This document shows, piece by piece, positions 8,944-17,023 of a DNA stretch of 64,000 nt (within the stretch, counting starts at the first letter, position 1; every line of letters begins with the position of its first letter). Location of the stretch: the NCBI GenBank assembly GCA_903895725.1, contig CAITUV010000086.1, forward strand, positions 1 to 64,000, in the 5' to 3' direction. Below the pieces are notes generated by a model. That model saw only the letters and a program-made list of their open reading frames with translations. It was not told the DNA's origin and searched no databases. The translations under genes were made by a program, and so were the position numbers. This DNA comes from an uncultured Myxococcales bacterium. Its GTDB lineage: Bacteria; Myxococcota_A; UBA9042; CAIXZC01.

Positions 8944-10227
8944 ATGAAGTGCCCAGTTTGGAAGTCGCTGTCGCTTGCGCTGCCTGTTCTCCTTGCGGTC
9001 CTTGGCTGCTCTGGCGGGGAAGGAGCTGCGGAAGCGGATTCCCCGACCGCTCCCGATGGCATCGAGGATGCCGCCTCCGCGCAGGATGCGTCGGATCTGT
9101 CCGTGGCGCCTGATGCCAATGGAGGGGAGGCCGGCGATGCAGCGGGCCTGGACGAGCCTGACGGGAGGGCTGCCGACGCCGCCGTCTCCCCGTCCGAGGT
9201 AGCCGCTCTTCCCGACCTTTCTTCCGCGCCGGACACCGCTCAGTTGGAGGTGGAGCCGTTGGAGGTGGTGGAGGAGCAGACGCAGGCCGAGCTTACTCCG
9301 CCCGCTCTCGCTGACCCGGGAGACAAGGGGGAGCTCGGCGTCACCAGCGCTACGGGCGAGCTGCAGATCGGAGATGGCTGGGGAGCCACCAAGATCCCGC
9401 TCACGATCCGGCTGCCGCTTCAACCGGGCAGCCACCCGGTCGTCGTCTTCCTGCACGGTTTCCAGCTCTCTCCCGCGGACTACGTTTCCTACGGCGATCA
9501 CCTGGCATCCTGGGGCTACGTCGTCGTCATGCCCAAGATGCCGTCCGGGACGTTCGGGTTCGGGGCTCCCAACCACGTGGAGCTGAAGCAGTACCTGGCC
9601 GCAGTGCTCGACTGGATCGAGGATGATGTTGCCAAGGGAGCCGGCGGAGCTCTCCAGGGGAAGGCCGACCTGGCCCACATCGGGCTGGCTGGACACTCCA
9701 TGGGGGGGAAGATCTCGCTCCTGCTGGCCACGGAGGACAAGAGGCCGCTGGCCGTGGTCGGGCTCGACCCGGTCGATGCAGCCGGGGGACCGCTGGCGGT
9801 GGATCCGGCCGACTATCCGTCCGTGACTCCCGAGCTCATGGGGAAGATCTCCATCCCCATCGTCCTGCTGGGCGAGACCCTCAACGGTACCTGCAGCGGC
9901 GCGTTCTGCCAGGCCTGCGCACCCGAGGATGATAACTTCCACCAGTACTTCCTCCATGCGACCGGACCGGCGCTCGAGATCGAGGTCCTCGAGGCGAGCC
10001 ACATGTCGTTCCTGGACAACCCGAACTGCGGGCTTGCCTGCTCCCTCTGTCCGGCCGGTACCGACGACCCGTCGGTGACCCGGAGGCTCTCCCGACGCTA
10101 CATGACCGCCTTCTTCAATACCGTGCTGGCAGGGCAGCCGGCCTTCGCCGAGTTCCTGACCGGCCCGCAGATGGATCAGGACGTGGCCGACGGGCTGGTC
10201 GCTACCAGCCCGAAGAACGGCTTCTGA
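8944..10227 (+). CDS. Secreted lipoprotein alpha/beta hydrolase, chlorophyllase-like
   Basis: Predicted serine hydrolase on the cell surface. GAGGTGG precedes ATG 8944. The signal peptide has lipobox LAVLGC near residue 22, followed by an Asp/Ala-rich linker to about residue 130. The hydrolase domain shows the oxyanion region VVVFLHGFQLSPADY and the nucleophile elbow GHSMGG (Ser near residue 252). The Asp strand is AVVGLDPVDAAGG. The late motif CAPEDDNFHQYF followed by EASHMSFLD supplies the catalytic His. The CAPE motif and His region resemble plant-type chlorophyllases and bacterial cutinase or PET-hydrolase relatives. Chlorophyll is therefore only one possible substrate; other esters are equally plausible. 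The extra Cys pairs near the C-terminus may form disulfides. Confidence 0.78.
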   Translation: MKCPVWKSLSLALPVLLAVLGCSGGEGAAEADSPTAPDGIEDAASAQDASDLSVAPDANGGEAGDAAGLDEPDGRAADAAVSPSEVAALPDLSSAPDTAQLEVEPLEVVEEQTQAELTPPALADPGDKGELGVTSATGELQIGDGWGATKIPLTIRLPLQPGSHPVVVFLHGFQLSPADYVSYGDHLASWGYVVVMPKMPSGTFGFGAPNHVELKQYLAAVLDWIEDDVAKGAGGALQGKADLAHIGLAGHSMGGKISLLLATEDKRPLAVVGLDPVDAAGGPLAVDPADYPSVTPELMGKISIPIVLLGETLNGTCSGAFCQACAPEDDNFHQYFLHATGPALEIEVLEASHMSFLDNPNCGLACSLCPAGTDDPSVTRRLSRRYMTAFFNTVLAGQPAFAEFLTGPQMDQDVADGLVATSPKNGF

Positions 10228-10249
10228 CACTTCCCTTCTGACACCTCCC

Positions 10250-10278
10250 TTGCCAGGCCGCCAGGGAGTTGTTACTTT
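10250..10278 (+). promoter_or_regulatory. Sigma70-like promoter of the NrfJ-like/histidine kinase pair
   Basis: TTGCCA (10250-10255) and TACTTT (10273-10278) are separated by 17 bases, about 60 bases upstream of ATG 10338. Confidence 0.45.
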
Positions 10279-10337
10279 CTGCTGGACGGAAACAAGGTCC
10301 TGATTTCGGACCGCGTCCGGATACGCATGGAGGAAAT

Positions 10338-10862
10338 ATGCGCAAGACCACGACGACTCTCATGGCGCTGGCAGCAGTCCTGCTGGCAACCGCCGGATGC
10401 AACCAGCAGACGTCGGCTTCGAAGGAGCCCCCAAAGGCGGAAACGCCTGCCGGAGAGTCGGCTGCTGCACAGCCGACCGGTGTCCCGGAGAACCCGACGA
10501 TGCCCAAGGCCGGTACGATGCCGGTCGCCCCACCTCTTCCCGAGGGGGTCACCGAGCTTCCTGCCGGTCATCCGCCCATTGGCGGCATGATGGCTGCTGC
10601 CGGTGCCGGGGCCGAGGCCCCCGCAGCGGGCGCCGTCTCCGGTAGCGTGCTGGAAACCATGGAGGCCGGCGGGTATACCTACCTCCAGGTGAAGACGGAC
10701 AAGGGAGACGTCTGGATGGCCGGCCCCGCGACCAAACTGGCCAAGGGGGACAAGGTGACCGCATCCGGGGCCATGATGATGCACAACTTCCACAGCAAGA
10801 CGCTCAATCGGACCTTCCCCGAGATCCTTTTCGTGGGCGGGCTCGAGGTTGCCAAGCCCTGA
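10338..10862 (+). CDS. NrfJ-like lipoprotein (OB-fold-like C-terminal domain)
   Basis: Small lipoprotein of 174 residues. ATG 10338 has GGAGG four bases upstream, and the signal peptide carries lipobox LATAGC. A Pro/Ala/Glu-rich linker follows to about residue 90. The C-terminal domain begins GSVLETMEAGGYTYLQV and continues with VWMAGPATKLAKGDKVTASG and FHSKTLNRTFPEILFV. That pattern matches the NrfJ-like family found near multihaem cytochrome and nitrite-reductase genes in deltaproteobacteria. No cytochrome gene is nearby here, so the role is not clear. The histidine kinase gene starts eight bases after the stop and is probably co-transcribed. Confidence 0.75.
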   Translation: MRKTTTTLMALAAVLLATAGCNQQTSASKEPPKAETPAGESAAAQPTGVPENPTMPKAGTMPVAPPLPEGVTELPAGHPPIGGMMAAAGAGAEAPAAGAVSGSVLETMEAGGYTYLQVKTDKGDVWMAGPATKLAKGDKVTASGAMMMHNFHSKTLNRTFPEILFVGGLEVAKP

Positions 10863-10869
10863 GACGGCC

Positions 10870-12252
10870 ATGATGGAGACCTCCAGCGAGCACCAGGTTT
10901 TCCCGGCCGAAGGGGAGTCGCGGGACGCTGAGCTCCGCGAACGGCTGGAATGGTTCATCAACCTCCGTTGGATCGCTTCTCTGGCCGTGCTCCTGTCTCC
11001 GGAAGCGGCGCAGCTCGCTCTCGGCGTGACCCTGGATGCGTGGCACCTTCGTACCGTCGCCATCGCAATTGCCGCCTACAACGTCTTCTTCTTCTGGCTG
11101 GTCCGGTACTGCAGGAAGCTGGCACCGGAGGATTTCGTCCGCCGATCGCGCCTGATTGCACATCTTCAGATCGGAATCGACCTCTCGGCCCTCACGGTGC
11201 TCGTGTACTTCTCGGGGGGACCGGACAGCCCCGTCTCATTCTTCTACATCTTCCACGTGATCATCTCGAGCAAGCTGCTTCCCCGCTGGGGATGCCGTCT
11301 CCAGACCGCGGTGGCCATCGTCCTCTACCTGGGGTTGACAGTGCTGGTCAGGGCCGGGGTTCTGCCCCAGGTCGGAGCGTTCCCCGTTGCCCCGGAGGCG
11401 GATGGCGGGAGCCTGGTGCTGGCCCGAGCATTCCTGCTGGCCGCAACCCTGGGGATCTCGTCCTACGTCGCAACGTCCATCACCGAAAAGCTCCGCAGCC
11501 GGGAGCGAAGGATCGTCGAGCTCAAGGCTGCGCTCGAGCAGAAGAACGCTGAGCTGCTCAAGCTCAACCAGATGAAGAGCCGCTTCCTGGCCATTGCCTC
11601 GCACGACCTCAAGTCCCCGCTTGCCGCAGTGAGAGGGTACCTGGACCTGCTGATCGAAGGTATGGCCGGACCCCTGACGGAGCAGCAGGCCAAGTACCTC
11701 GATCGTTCCCGCATCCGCCTGGATTCGCAGATCCGCCTCATCAGCGACCTGCTCGACATCACCGCGCTGGAAGGCGGCAAGGGGATGGGGGACAAGGTGC
11801 GTCTCGTGCCCACCGACCTCGTGCACAAGGCAGTCGAGATCGCACGGGAGGCGGCCCAGCCACGCAACATCACCGTGCTCTACGATGAAGGTACCGTCCT
11901 GCCTGAGGTCGACGTGTTCCCGAACCGGCTTGGCCAGGTCCTGGAGAACCTGCTCGGCAACGCGGTCAAGTACTCCGACGATTCGGCCCGAATCGAGCTG
12001 AGGATCTCCGTCCAGAAACCGCACCTGGTCTTCGAGGTCGAGGATACCGGGATCGGCATTCCGGAGGATGAGCTCGAACGGATCTTTGACGAGTTCCACC
12101 GGGTCAAGACCAAGGGCACCAAGCCCCGGGAAGGGACGGGGCTTGGCCTCTCCATCGTCAAGCGCATCGTCGAGGAGCACGGCGGCACCATCCAGGTCCG
12201 CAGCGTGCTGGGCAAGGGCTCCACGTTCCGCTTCACGCTCCCGCTCCCGTAG
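10870..12252 (+). CDS. Membrane sensor histidine kinase
   Basis: Two-component sensor kinase of about 460 residues. The N-terminal half (residues 20-190) has about six hydrophobic segments, for example LRWIASLAVLLSPEAAQLA and LTVLVYFSGG, and no periplasmic sensor loop of note. A short coiled coil (LKAALEQKNAELLKLNQMK) leads to the HisKA H-box ASHDLKSPLAAVRGYLDLL, with the phospho-acceptor His near residue 244. The ATPase has the N box LLGNAVKYSD, the G1 box DTGIGIPEDE, the F box IFDEFHRVK and the G2 box GTGLGLSIVKRI, so it looks fully active. No response regulator adjoins. ATG 10870 lacks a clear ribosome-binding site, and a TTG at 10849 overlapping the upstream gene is an alternative start. 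Confidence 0.9.
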   Translation: MMETSSEHQVFPAEGESRDAELRERLEWFINLRWIASLAVLLSPEAAQLALGVTLDAWHLRTVAIAIAAYNVFFFWLVRYCRKLAPEDFVRRSRLIAHLQIGIDLSALTVLVYFSGGPDSPVSFFYIFHVIISSKLLPRWGCRLQTAVAIVLYLGLTVLVRAGVLPQVGAFPVAPEADGGSLVLARAFLLAATLGISSYVATSITEKLRSRERRIVELKAALEQKNAELLKLNQMKSRFLAIASHDLKSPLAAVRGYLDLLIEGMAGPLTEQQAKYLDRSRIRLDSQIRLISDLLDITALEGGKGMGDKVRLVPTDLVHKAVEIAREAAQPRNITVLYDEGTVLPEVDVFPNRLGQVLENLLGNAVKYSDDSARIELRISVQKPHLVFEVEDTGIGIPEDELERIFDEFHRVKTKGTKPREGTGLGLSIVKRIVEEHGGTIQVRSVLGKGSTFRFTLPLP

Positions 12253-12335
12253 GGCGCAAGGCCGCAAGCTTCCCGCTGCCGACCGTGACCCCCGCCTGGC
12301 CGGGGGAACATGCCGAAGAAACCTCCAAACACTCG

Positions 12336-12364
12336 TTGCACACGCACCGCAGCCGGTTTATCCT
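12336..12364 (+). promoter_or_regulatory. Sigma70-like promoter
   Basis: TTGCAC (12336-12341) and TATCCT (12359-12364) are separated by 17 bases and precede ATG 12432 by 67 bases. A GC-rich inverted repeat (CCCCCG/CGGGGG) near 12289-12306, just upstream, may end the kinase transcript, but it has no T run. Confidence 0.45.
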
Positions 12365-12431
12365 GACCCGGAGCGATCCGTCCGATGGAGCTTGCACCGA
12401 CCCGACACGGACCCCGATCGCGGAGGGTGTC

Positions 12432-13796
12432 ATGGCCGACGAAGTACGCGTGGAGCTGCCGCTCACTCTCTTTCCGGAACGACTCCAGCCGGTGATTGCG
12501 CCGACGGCCGCACCCGAGCGAAAGCTCATGATCGCCAGGGCCGCAGTCCCGCTGCCTCCCGAGCTGCTCGTGGCGGCCATGTCGCTCCTGCTGGACGACC
12601 CGGATCAGAACGTGCGCAACACCGCACGCAAATCGCTCCACGAGCTTCCAGTCGCGACCCTGACGGGTGTGCTTGTCTCGACGGCGACCCATCCCGGCGT
12701 GCTCGACCGCCTTGCCCGAGCCTTCCATGACGACCCGGAGAAGCTGAACCGAATCGTCCTCAACCGGACCGTGGCCGACGGTACCCTGCTGCACCTGGCC
12801 CGGCACGCGGACGGGGCCGTGCTCGAAGTGCTCAGCTCCAACCAGGAGCGCATCGCCCGATGCCCTGACCTCGTGCCGGCCCTGTACTACAACCGCAACA
12901 CCCGCATGTCCACCGTCTCCCGGGTGCTCGAGTTTGCAGTCCGTGAGAACCTGCCGATCCAGCACATGCCGGGCTACCGGGAGATCGTGGCCTCCGTGCT
13001 CGGCGAGGCTCGCCTCAGCCGCCCGGGAGCCGCCCCTGCCGCCCCGACCGCCGAGGAGGAGGCACCTCCGACTCAAGAGCCGAGCCGTCAGCCCGAGGCC
13101 GAGGCGCAGGCACCTCAGGAAGAGGGGGCACAGCCCGCTTCCGCCGAGGCCCTGGCGCAGAAGGCCCTCGATGAGTGGGGGGACATGGGCCAGGCGGCTG
13201 CCGAGCTCGCCGCTGACGATCCCGAGCTGTTCCAGGAGCTGCTCGGAGCTGCCCAGGACGGGGGGTTCACCGAGGAATCCACCAACCCCGGCCTCGACGA
13301 AGACAATGACGATGCCTTCTTCGCTCTCCTTTCCTCCGCCATGACCGAGGGAGAGGAAGAGGGTGAGGGCCGCGAGTCCCCCTTCATGGCCGACAAGATC
13401 AAGGACATGGGGGTCCCCGAGCGCGTGCGTCTCGCCCTCATGGGCAACGCCACCTGCCGTTCCATCCTCGTCAAGGACCCCAACAAGCTGGTTTCCGCAG
13501 CCGTGCTGCGAAACCCCGGCCTCAACGACAAGGAGATTATCGGCTTTGCCAGCAACAAGGCCGTCAGCGGCGACGTCATCCGAATGATCTCCAACTCCCG
13601 GGAGTGGCTCCGGGCCTACCAGGTCAAGATCGGCCTCGTCACCAATCCAAAGACCCCCATCCACGTCGCGCTGACGCTCTTGAAGTTCATCCTCCCCAAG
13701 CACCTCAAAGACATCGCACGAAGCCGGGACGTGTCGCCCACCATCGCTCGCGCGGCCAAGCGTCTCATGGATGAGAAGAAAGGAGGGGAGAACTAG
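12432..13796 (+). CDS. Protein of unknown function with HEAT-like helical repeats
   Basis: Cytoplasmic protein of 454 residues with no signal peptide. ATG 12432 has GGAGGG upstream. The N-terminal half looks like short paired helices, for example LLVAAMSLLLDDPDQNVRNT and TLTGVLVSTATHPGVLDRLA, in the manner of HEAT or leucine-rich-variant repeats. The middle (about 200-330) is acidic and Pro/Glu/Ala-rich, and probably disordered. The C-terminal quarter returns to helical repeats (MGNATCRSILVKDPNKLVSA, LRNPGLNDKEIIGFASNKAV). I infer a protein-binding scaffold. Its stop codon abuts the stop codon of the convergent pseudo-receiver gene with no base between them. Confidence 0.7.
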   Translation: MADEVRVELPLTLFPERLQPVIAPTAAPERKLMIARAAVPLPPELLVAAMSLLLDDPDQNVRNTARKSLHELPVATLTGVLVSTATHPGVLDRLARAFHDDPEKLNRIVLNRTVADGTLLHLARHADGAVLEVLSSNQERIARCPDLVPALYYNRNTRMSTVSRVLEFAVRENLPIQHMPGYREIVASVLGEARLSRPGAAPAAPTAEEEAPPTQEPSRQPEAEAQAPQEEGAQPASAEALAQKALDEWGDMGQAAAELAADDPELFQELLGAAQDGGFTEESTNPGLDEDNDDAFFALLSSAMTEGEEEGEGRESPFMADKIKDMGVPERVRLALMGNATCRSILVKDPNKLVSAAVLRNPGLNDKEIIGFASNKAVSGDVIRMISNSREWLRAYQVKIGLVTNPKTPIHVALTLLKFILPKHLKDIARSRDVSPTIARAAKRLMDEKKGGEN

Positions 13797-14810
13797 CTAC
13801 TTCCTGTCCGCAGGTCGCGGAATCCGGTCGGCAGGGACCACCACGGTTTCCTCGTCGAACGACAGACTGCCGTGTAGCTCGTCCGTCTCTCTTTCCAGCT
13901 GTGCCAGCTCCTTCTCGAGATCGATGAGCCCATACTGGGTTTCCACTGCACCCATCTCGTCGAGTGTGGCCACCAGCCCCCGCAGCATCCGAAGCGTCTC
14001 CTGCTGTCGGATCCGCTCGGACTCGACCTTCACTTTGAGCTCTTCGATGGCCTTGTCGTTGGCATTGTTGTCGACGCCGGCCCGCCGTGAGCTGAGCATC
14101 TGCTCTTTCTCCCGCAGGAGCAGCTCCAGGTTCTCGATCTCGAGCTTGTACTCGTTCTCGAGCGAGGCGAACAGCTCGTGCGCCTCCTCTTTCGGGATCG
14201 ACCCGGCCCGGGCTGCCTCGAGCTCGCGCTGAAGGTTGGCCTTCTCCTCCCGCAGCTGGGCCGCTTCCTTGGCGGCCTTGGAAAGCGAACGGACGTCCTC
14301 CTCCAGGCGGGCCGTCGTCTCCCGCTGCCGTGCCAGCTCCTCCTTGAGCTTGGACAGGGCATCCGGTGCGACCTCGTCGGCACGACGGGACGACGGAGGG
14401 GGGGGCGGCGGGGCCGATGCGGAGGGCTCCGGCTCCACGGTCACCGGACCCGTGAACTCCGCAATCACCGACCGGGTCAGCTCCGGGTCCAGCGGCCGGA
14501 GCAGGTACCGGTCCGCACGGGACGGGAGCATCCGATGCTTCGCGATGAGCTCCTCCTGACTGGCGTCGCCGGCGACGACCAGCGGCAACTTGGCCAGATC
14601 ATCGCTGCGCCTCAGCAGACGGAGGAGCGAGAACGCCCGTCCCATCCCTGCATACACCAGGATCAGCGACGGATGGGCGGACCGTGCCTTGTCCACGCAA
14701 TCCTCCAGCGACGTCGCCTGGACGACCTGGAGCGACCTCTTGGGCAGAATCTTTCCCATCTCCTGGAAGAATTCACCGCTGTCGTCGGCAATGAGAATGG
14801 TGGACTTCAT
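13797..14810 (-). CDS. Pseudo-receiver domain protein with long coiled coil
   Basis: Protein of 337 residues. ATG 14810 opens MKSTILIADDSGEF, the start of a response-regulator receiver fold with the acidic pair DD. At the position of the phospho-acceptor Asp the sequence reads LILVYAGMG, so no Asp is present. The conserved Lys near the end is replaced in YLLRPLDP. The domain is therefore probably not phosphorylated. A Pro/Ser-rich linker follows near 125-150. A coiled coil of about 170 residues comes next (LKEELARQRETTARLEEDV through LEKELAQLERETDELHGSL). A pseudo-receiver joined to a coiled coil is the layout of the myxobacterial motility protein FrzS. That similarity is architectural only. 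Confidence 0.8.
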   Translation of the reverse strand: MKSTILIADDSGEFFQEMGKILPKRSLQVVQATSLEDCVDKARSAHPSLILVYAGMGRAFSLLRLLRRSDDLAKLPLVVAGDASQEELIAKHRMLPSRADRYLLRPLDPELTRSVIAEFTGPVTVEPEPSASAPPPPPPSSRRADEVAPDALSKLKEELARQRETTARLEEDVRSLSKAAKEAAQLREEKANLQRELEAARAGSIPKEEAHELFASLENEYKLEIENLELLLREKEQMLSSRRAGVDNNANDKAIEELKVKVESERIRQQETLRMLRGLVATLDEMGAVETQYGLIDLEKELAQLERETDELHGSLSFDEETVVVPADRIPRPADRK

Positions 14811-14848
14811 ACGCCTCCGCGGCCGCTGATCGGCCCCCACTGGCGGCT

Positions 14849-14877
14849 ATCGTAGGTCACCCCCAGGGGTTTGTCAA
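14849..14877 (-). promoter_or_regulatory. Sigma70-like promoter of the pseudo-receiver gene
   Basis: On the minus strand, TTGACA (14877-14872) and TACGAT (14854-14849) are separated by exactly 17 bases. This is a near-consensus promoter 38 bases upstream of ATG 14810. Confidence 0.62.
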
Positions 14878-15020
14878 CTTGCCGAAGGCATGTGCAATCC
14901 GACGGCCGAAGCGCTTGAAGCGACTCCGTCACGTCGGCTGCCCTCCAGGCATTCTGCGACGGCACATCCACAGGGTGACCCCGGGTCCGGGAGCGGCCCC
15001 GGGGTTATGGCAGGTTCCGC

Positions 15021-16103
15021 TTAAGCGTTGGCCTTCTTGAAGTCCGCCATGAACTGGGCAAGGAGCGCTACGCCCTCGGCCGGCATGGCGTTGTAGATGG
15101 AGGCCCGGATGCCGCCCACGTCGCGGTGTCCCTTGAGCCCCAGCATCCCCTTGGCCTTGCCTTCCTTGATGAACTTCTCTTCCAGCTCCTCGCTGGGCAG
15201 CCGCCAGACCACGTTCATCCGGGACCGGCACGCCTTGTCCACCGGGCAGCGGTAGTAGCCGTTGCTGCCGTCGATGGCATCGTAGAGCACGGCGGCCTTC
15301 TGCTCGGCCCGCTCCTGGGCGGCCTTGAGCCCGCCATTCGCCTTGAGCCACTCCATTGTCAGCTTGAACGTCCAGATGGAGAACACCGGCGGGGTGTTGT
15401 ACAGCGAGTCGCTGTCCGCATGGGTCTTGTACTTGAGGTACGCCACCAGGTTGTCAGCGCACTTCTCGAGCAGGTCCTTGCGGATGATCGCCAGGGTCAG
15501 GCCCGCAGGCCCGAGGTTCTTCTGGGCACCGGCGTAGATGAAGCCGAACTTGTCCATGGGGAGGGGACGGCTCATCATGTCGCTCGACATGTCCGCGGCC
15601 AGCGGAACGCCCACGTTGGGGAATTCCTGCCACTGAACGCCGCCGATGGTCTCGTTGCTCGTGATGTGGCAGTACACGCTCTCCGGATCGACCTTGAACG
15701 CGCCGGCTGCCGGCAGGGTCATGTACTTGGAGGACTCGCCGTTCCACACGACCTCGACGGTGCCGCACTTCTTGGCATCGGAGATGGCCTTCTTGGCCCA
15801 GGCACCGGTGTGCACGTAGGCGGCCTTGCGTCCGCTGTGCAGCAGGTTCATGGGGAGCATGCCGAACTGCAGCGTGGCACCGCCCTGGAGCAGCATGACC
15901 TTGTAGTCGTCGCCCACTCCGAGCAGCTCCCGGGTGATGTTGATCGCGCCCAGGTGGATCTCGTCGTACTCCTTGCTGCGGTGGGACGTCTCGATGAGCG
16001 ACAATCCCATCCCCTTGTAGTCGACGAAATCCTTCGCCATTGCCTCGATCACGGGCAGCGGCAGCGTGGCGGGTCCTGCGTAGAAATTGAACTTGCGGCT
16101 CAT
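15021..16103 (-). CDS. serC: Phosphoserine aminotransferase
   Basis: PLP-dependent enzyme converting 3-phosphohydroxypyruvate and glutamate to phosphoserine, the second step of serine biosynthesis. It can also act in the pyridoxine pathway. Its 360 residues are normal for the family. Diagnostic stretches are KFNFYAGPATLPLPVIE at the start, LLQGGATLQFGMLPMNL in the PLP-phosphate region and HITSNETIGGVQW. The cofactor lysine lies in YAGAQKNLGPAGLTL. The C-terminal GHRDVGGIRASIYNAMP is typical. The start overlaps the serA stop by four bases (ATGA), so the two are translationally coupled. Confidence 0.96.
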   Translation of the reverse strand: MSRKFNFYAGPATLPLPVIEAMAKDFVDYKGMGLSLIETSHRSKEYDEIHLGAINITRELLGVGDDYKVMLLQGGATLQFGMLPMNLLHSGRKAAYVHTGAWAKKAISDAKKCGTVEVVWNGESSKYMTLPAAGAFKVDPESVYCHITSNETIGGVQWQEFPNVGVPLAADMSSDMMSRPLPMDKFGFIYAGAQKNLGPAGLTLAIIRKDLLEKCADNLVAYLKYKTHADSDSLYNTPPVFSIWTFKLTMEWLKANGGLKAAQERAEQKAAVLYDAIDGSNGYYRCPVDKACRSRMNVVWRLPSEELEEKFIKEGKAKGMLGLKGHRDVGGIRASIYNAMPAEGVALLAQFMADFKKANA

Positions 16104-16990
16104 AGCTTTCCTCCTTCAACGAGCTCCTTGAGCATGGCCTCGACCTCGAGGCCGATCCTCAAGAGGTTCTCCTTGGTGCTGGCTCCCAGGTGGGGGGCCA
16201 TGATGACGTTGGGGGCCTTGAGCAGCGGGTAGTCGGGGGGCGGCGGATCCGACGGCCACACGTCCGTGGCATACGCCCGCACCTTGCCGCTGGTCAGTGC
16301 CTCGACCAGGTCCTCCGGAACCACGCACTTGCCGCGGCCCGTGTTCACGATCACGACCCCGTCCTTCATCATGGCGATGGTGGACTTGTTGATCATCCCG
16401 CGGGTCTCGTCGGTCAGCGGCGTGTGCAGGGAGATGTAGTCCGCACCGGCCAGGGCTTCCTGGAGGGTGGACTTCACTTCCGCAAACTCGCTCGGCTGCC
16501 CGGACTTCCGGTACGCCTTCACCTTCATCCCGAACGCAGCGGCCCGCTTGGCCACTTCGACCGCGATGTTGCCCATGCCGATGAGGCACAGGGTCTTCCC
16601 GTACAGCTCGGTGCGCTTGAGCTCCTTCTTGAGGAACTTCCCTTCCAGCGCCATGGCGTTGTGCGCAGTGATGAGGTGATTGGGCACCGCGATCATCAGG
16701 GCGAATGCCTGCTCGGCAACGGCGATGGCCGAGGCCTTGGGCGTGTTGCGGACCATGATGCCCTTGGTGGCCGCATAGGCACTGTCGATGTTGTCGATTC
16801 CCACGCCACCCCGGACGATGAGCTTCATCTTCGATGCGGAATCGATGTACTCCTTGGTGGCCTTGGTCTTGCTCCGGATGAGCACCACGTCGGCATCCGC
16901 CAGGCGGGCCGGGTCGTCCGTGACTTCCCCGAACTTGGCCAGCTTCTGCGGCAATCCTGCATCGAACGCATCCGCAATGTAGATCAGCAT
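16100..16990 (-). CDS. serA: D-3-phosphoglycerate dehydrogenase, short form without ACT domain
   Basis: NAD-dependent 2-hydroxyacid dehydrogenase catalysing the first step of serine synthesis. Its 296 residues contain only the substrate and nucleotide-binding domains, and the C-terminal ACT regulatory domain that mediates serine feedback in longer forms is absent. The Rossmann motif reads GMGNIAVEVAKRA, with Ala where a third Gly is common. Catalytic-region motifs are VNTGRGKCV and MAPHLGASTKEN. GGAAGGGGAG lies directly before ATG 16990. The neighbouring serC supports this assignment over other 2-hydroxyacid dehydrogenases. Confidence 0.9.
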   Translation of the reverse strand: MLIYIADAFDAGLPQKLAKFGEVTDDPARLADADVVLIRSKTKATKEYIDSASKMKLIVRGGVGIDNIDSAYAATKGIMVRNTPKASAIAVAEQAFALMIAVPNHLITAHNAMALEGKFLKKELKRTELYGKTLCLIGMGNIAVEVAKRAAAFGMKVKAYRKSGQPSEFAEVKSTLQEALAGADYISLHTPLTDETRGMINKSTIAMMKDGVVIVNTGRGKCVVPEDLVEALTSGKVRAYATDVWPSDPPPPDYPLLKAPNVIMAPHLGASTKENLLRIGLEVEAMLKELVEGGKL

Positions 16991-17023
16991 CTCCCCTTCC
17001 TCCTTCTCCTGGTTTGAAATCCC

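Noticed and set aside
10849..10869. TTG 10849 as the histidine kinase start
   Set aside because: Possible by overlap coupling, but ATG 10870 is simpler. Not excluded.
14841..15020. tRNA or small RNA gene in the serC downstream gap
   Set aside because: No cloverleaf could be drawn by eye, and a promoter for the adjacent gene explains the conserved-looking part.
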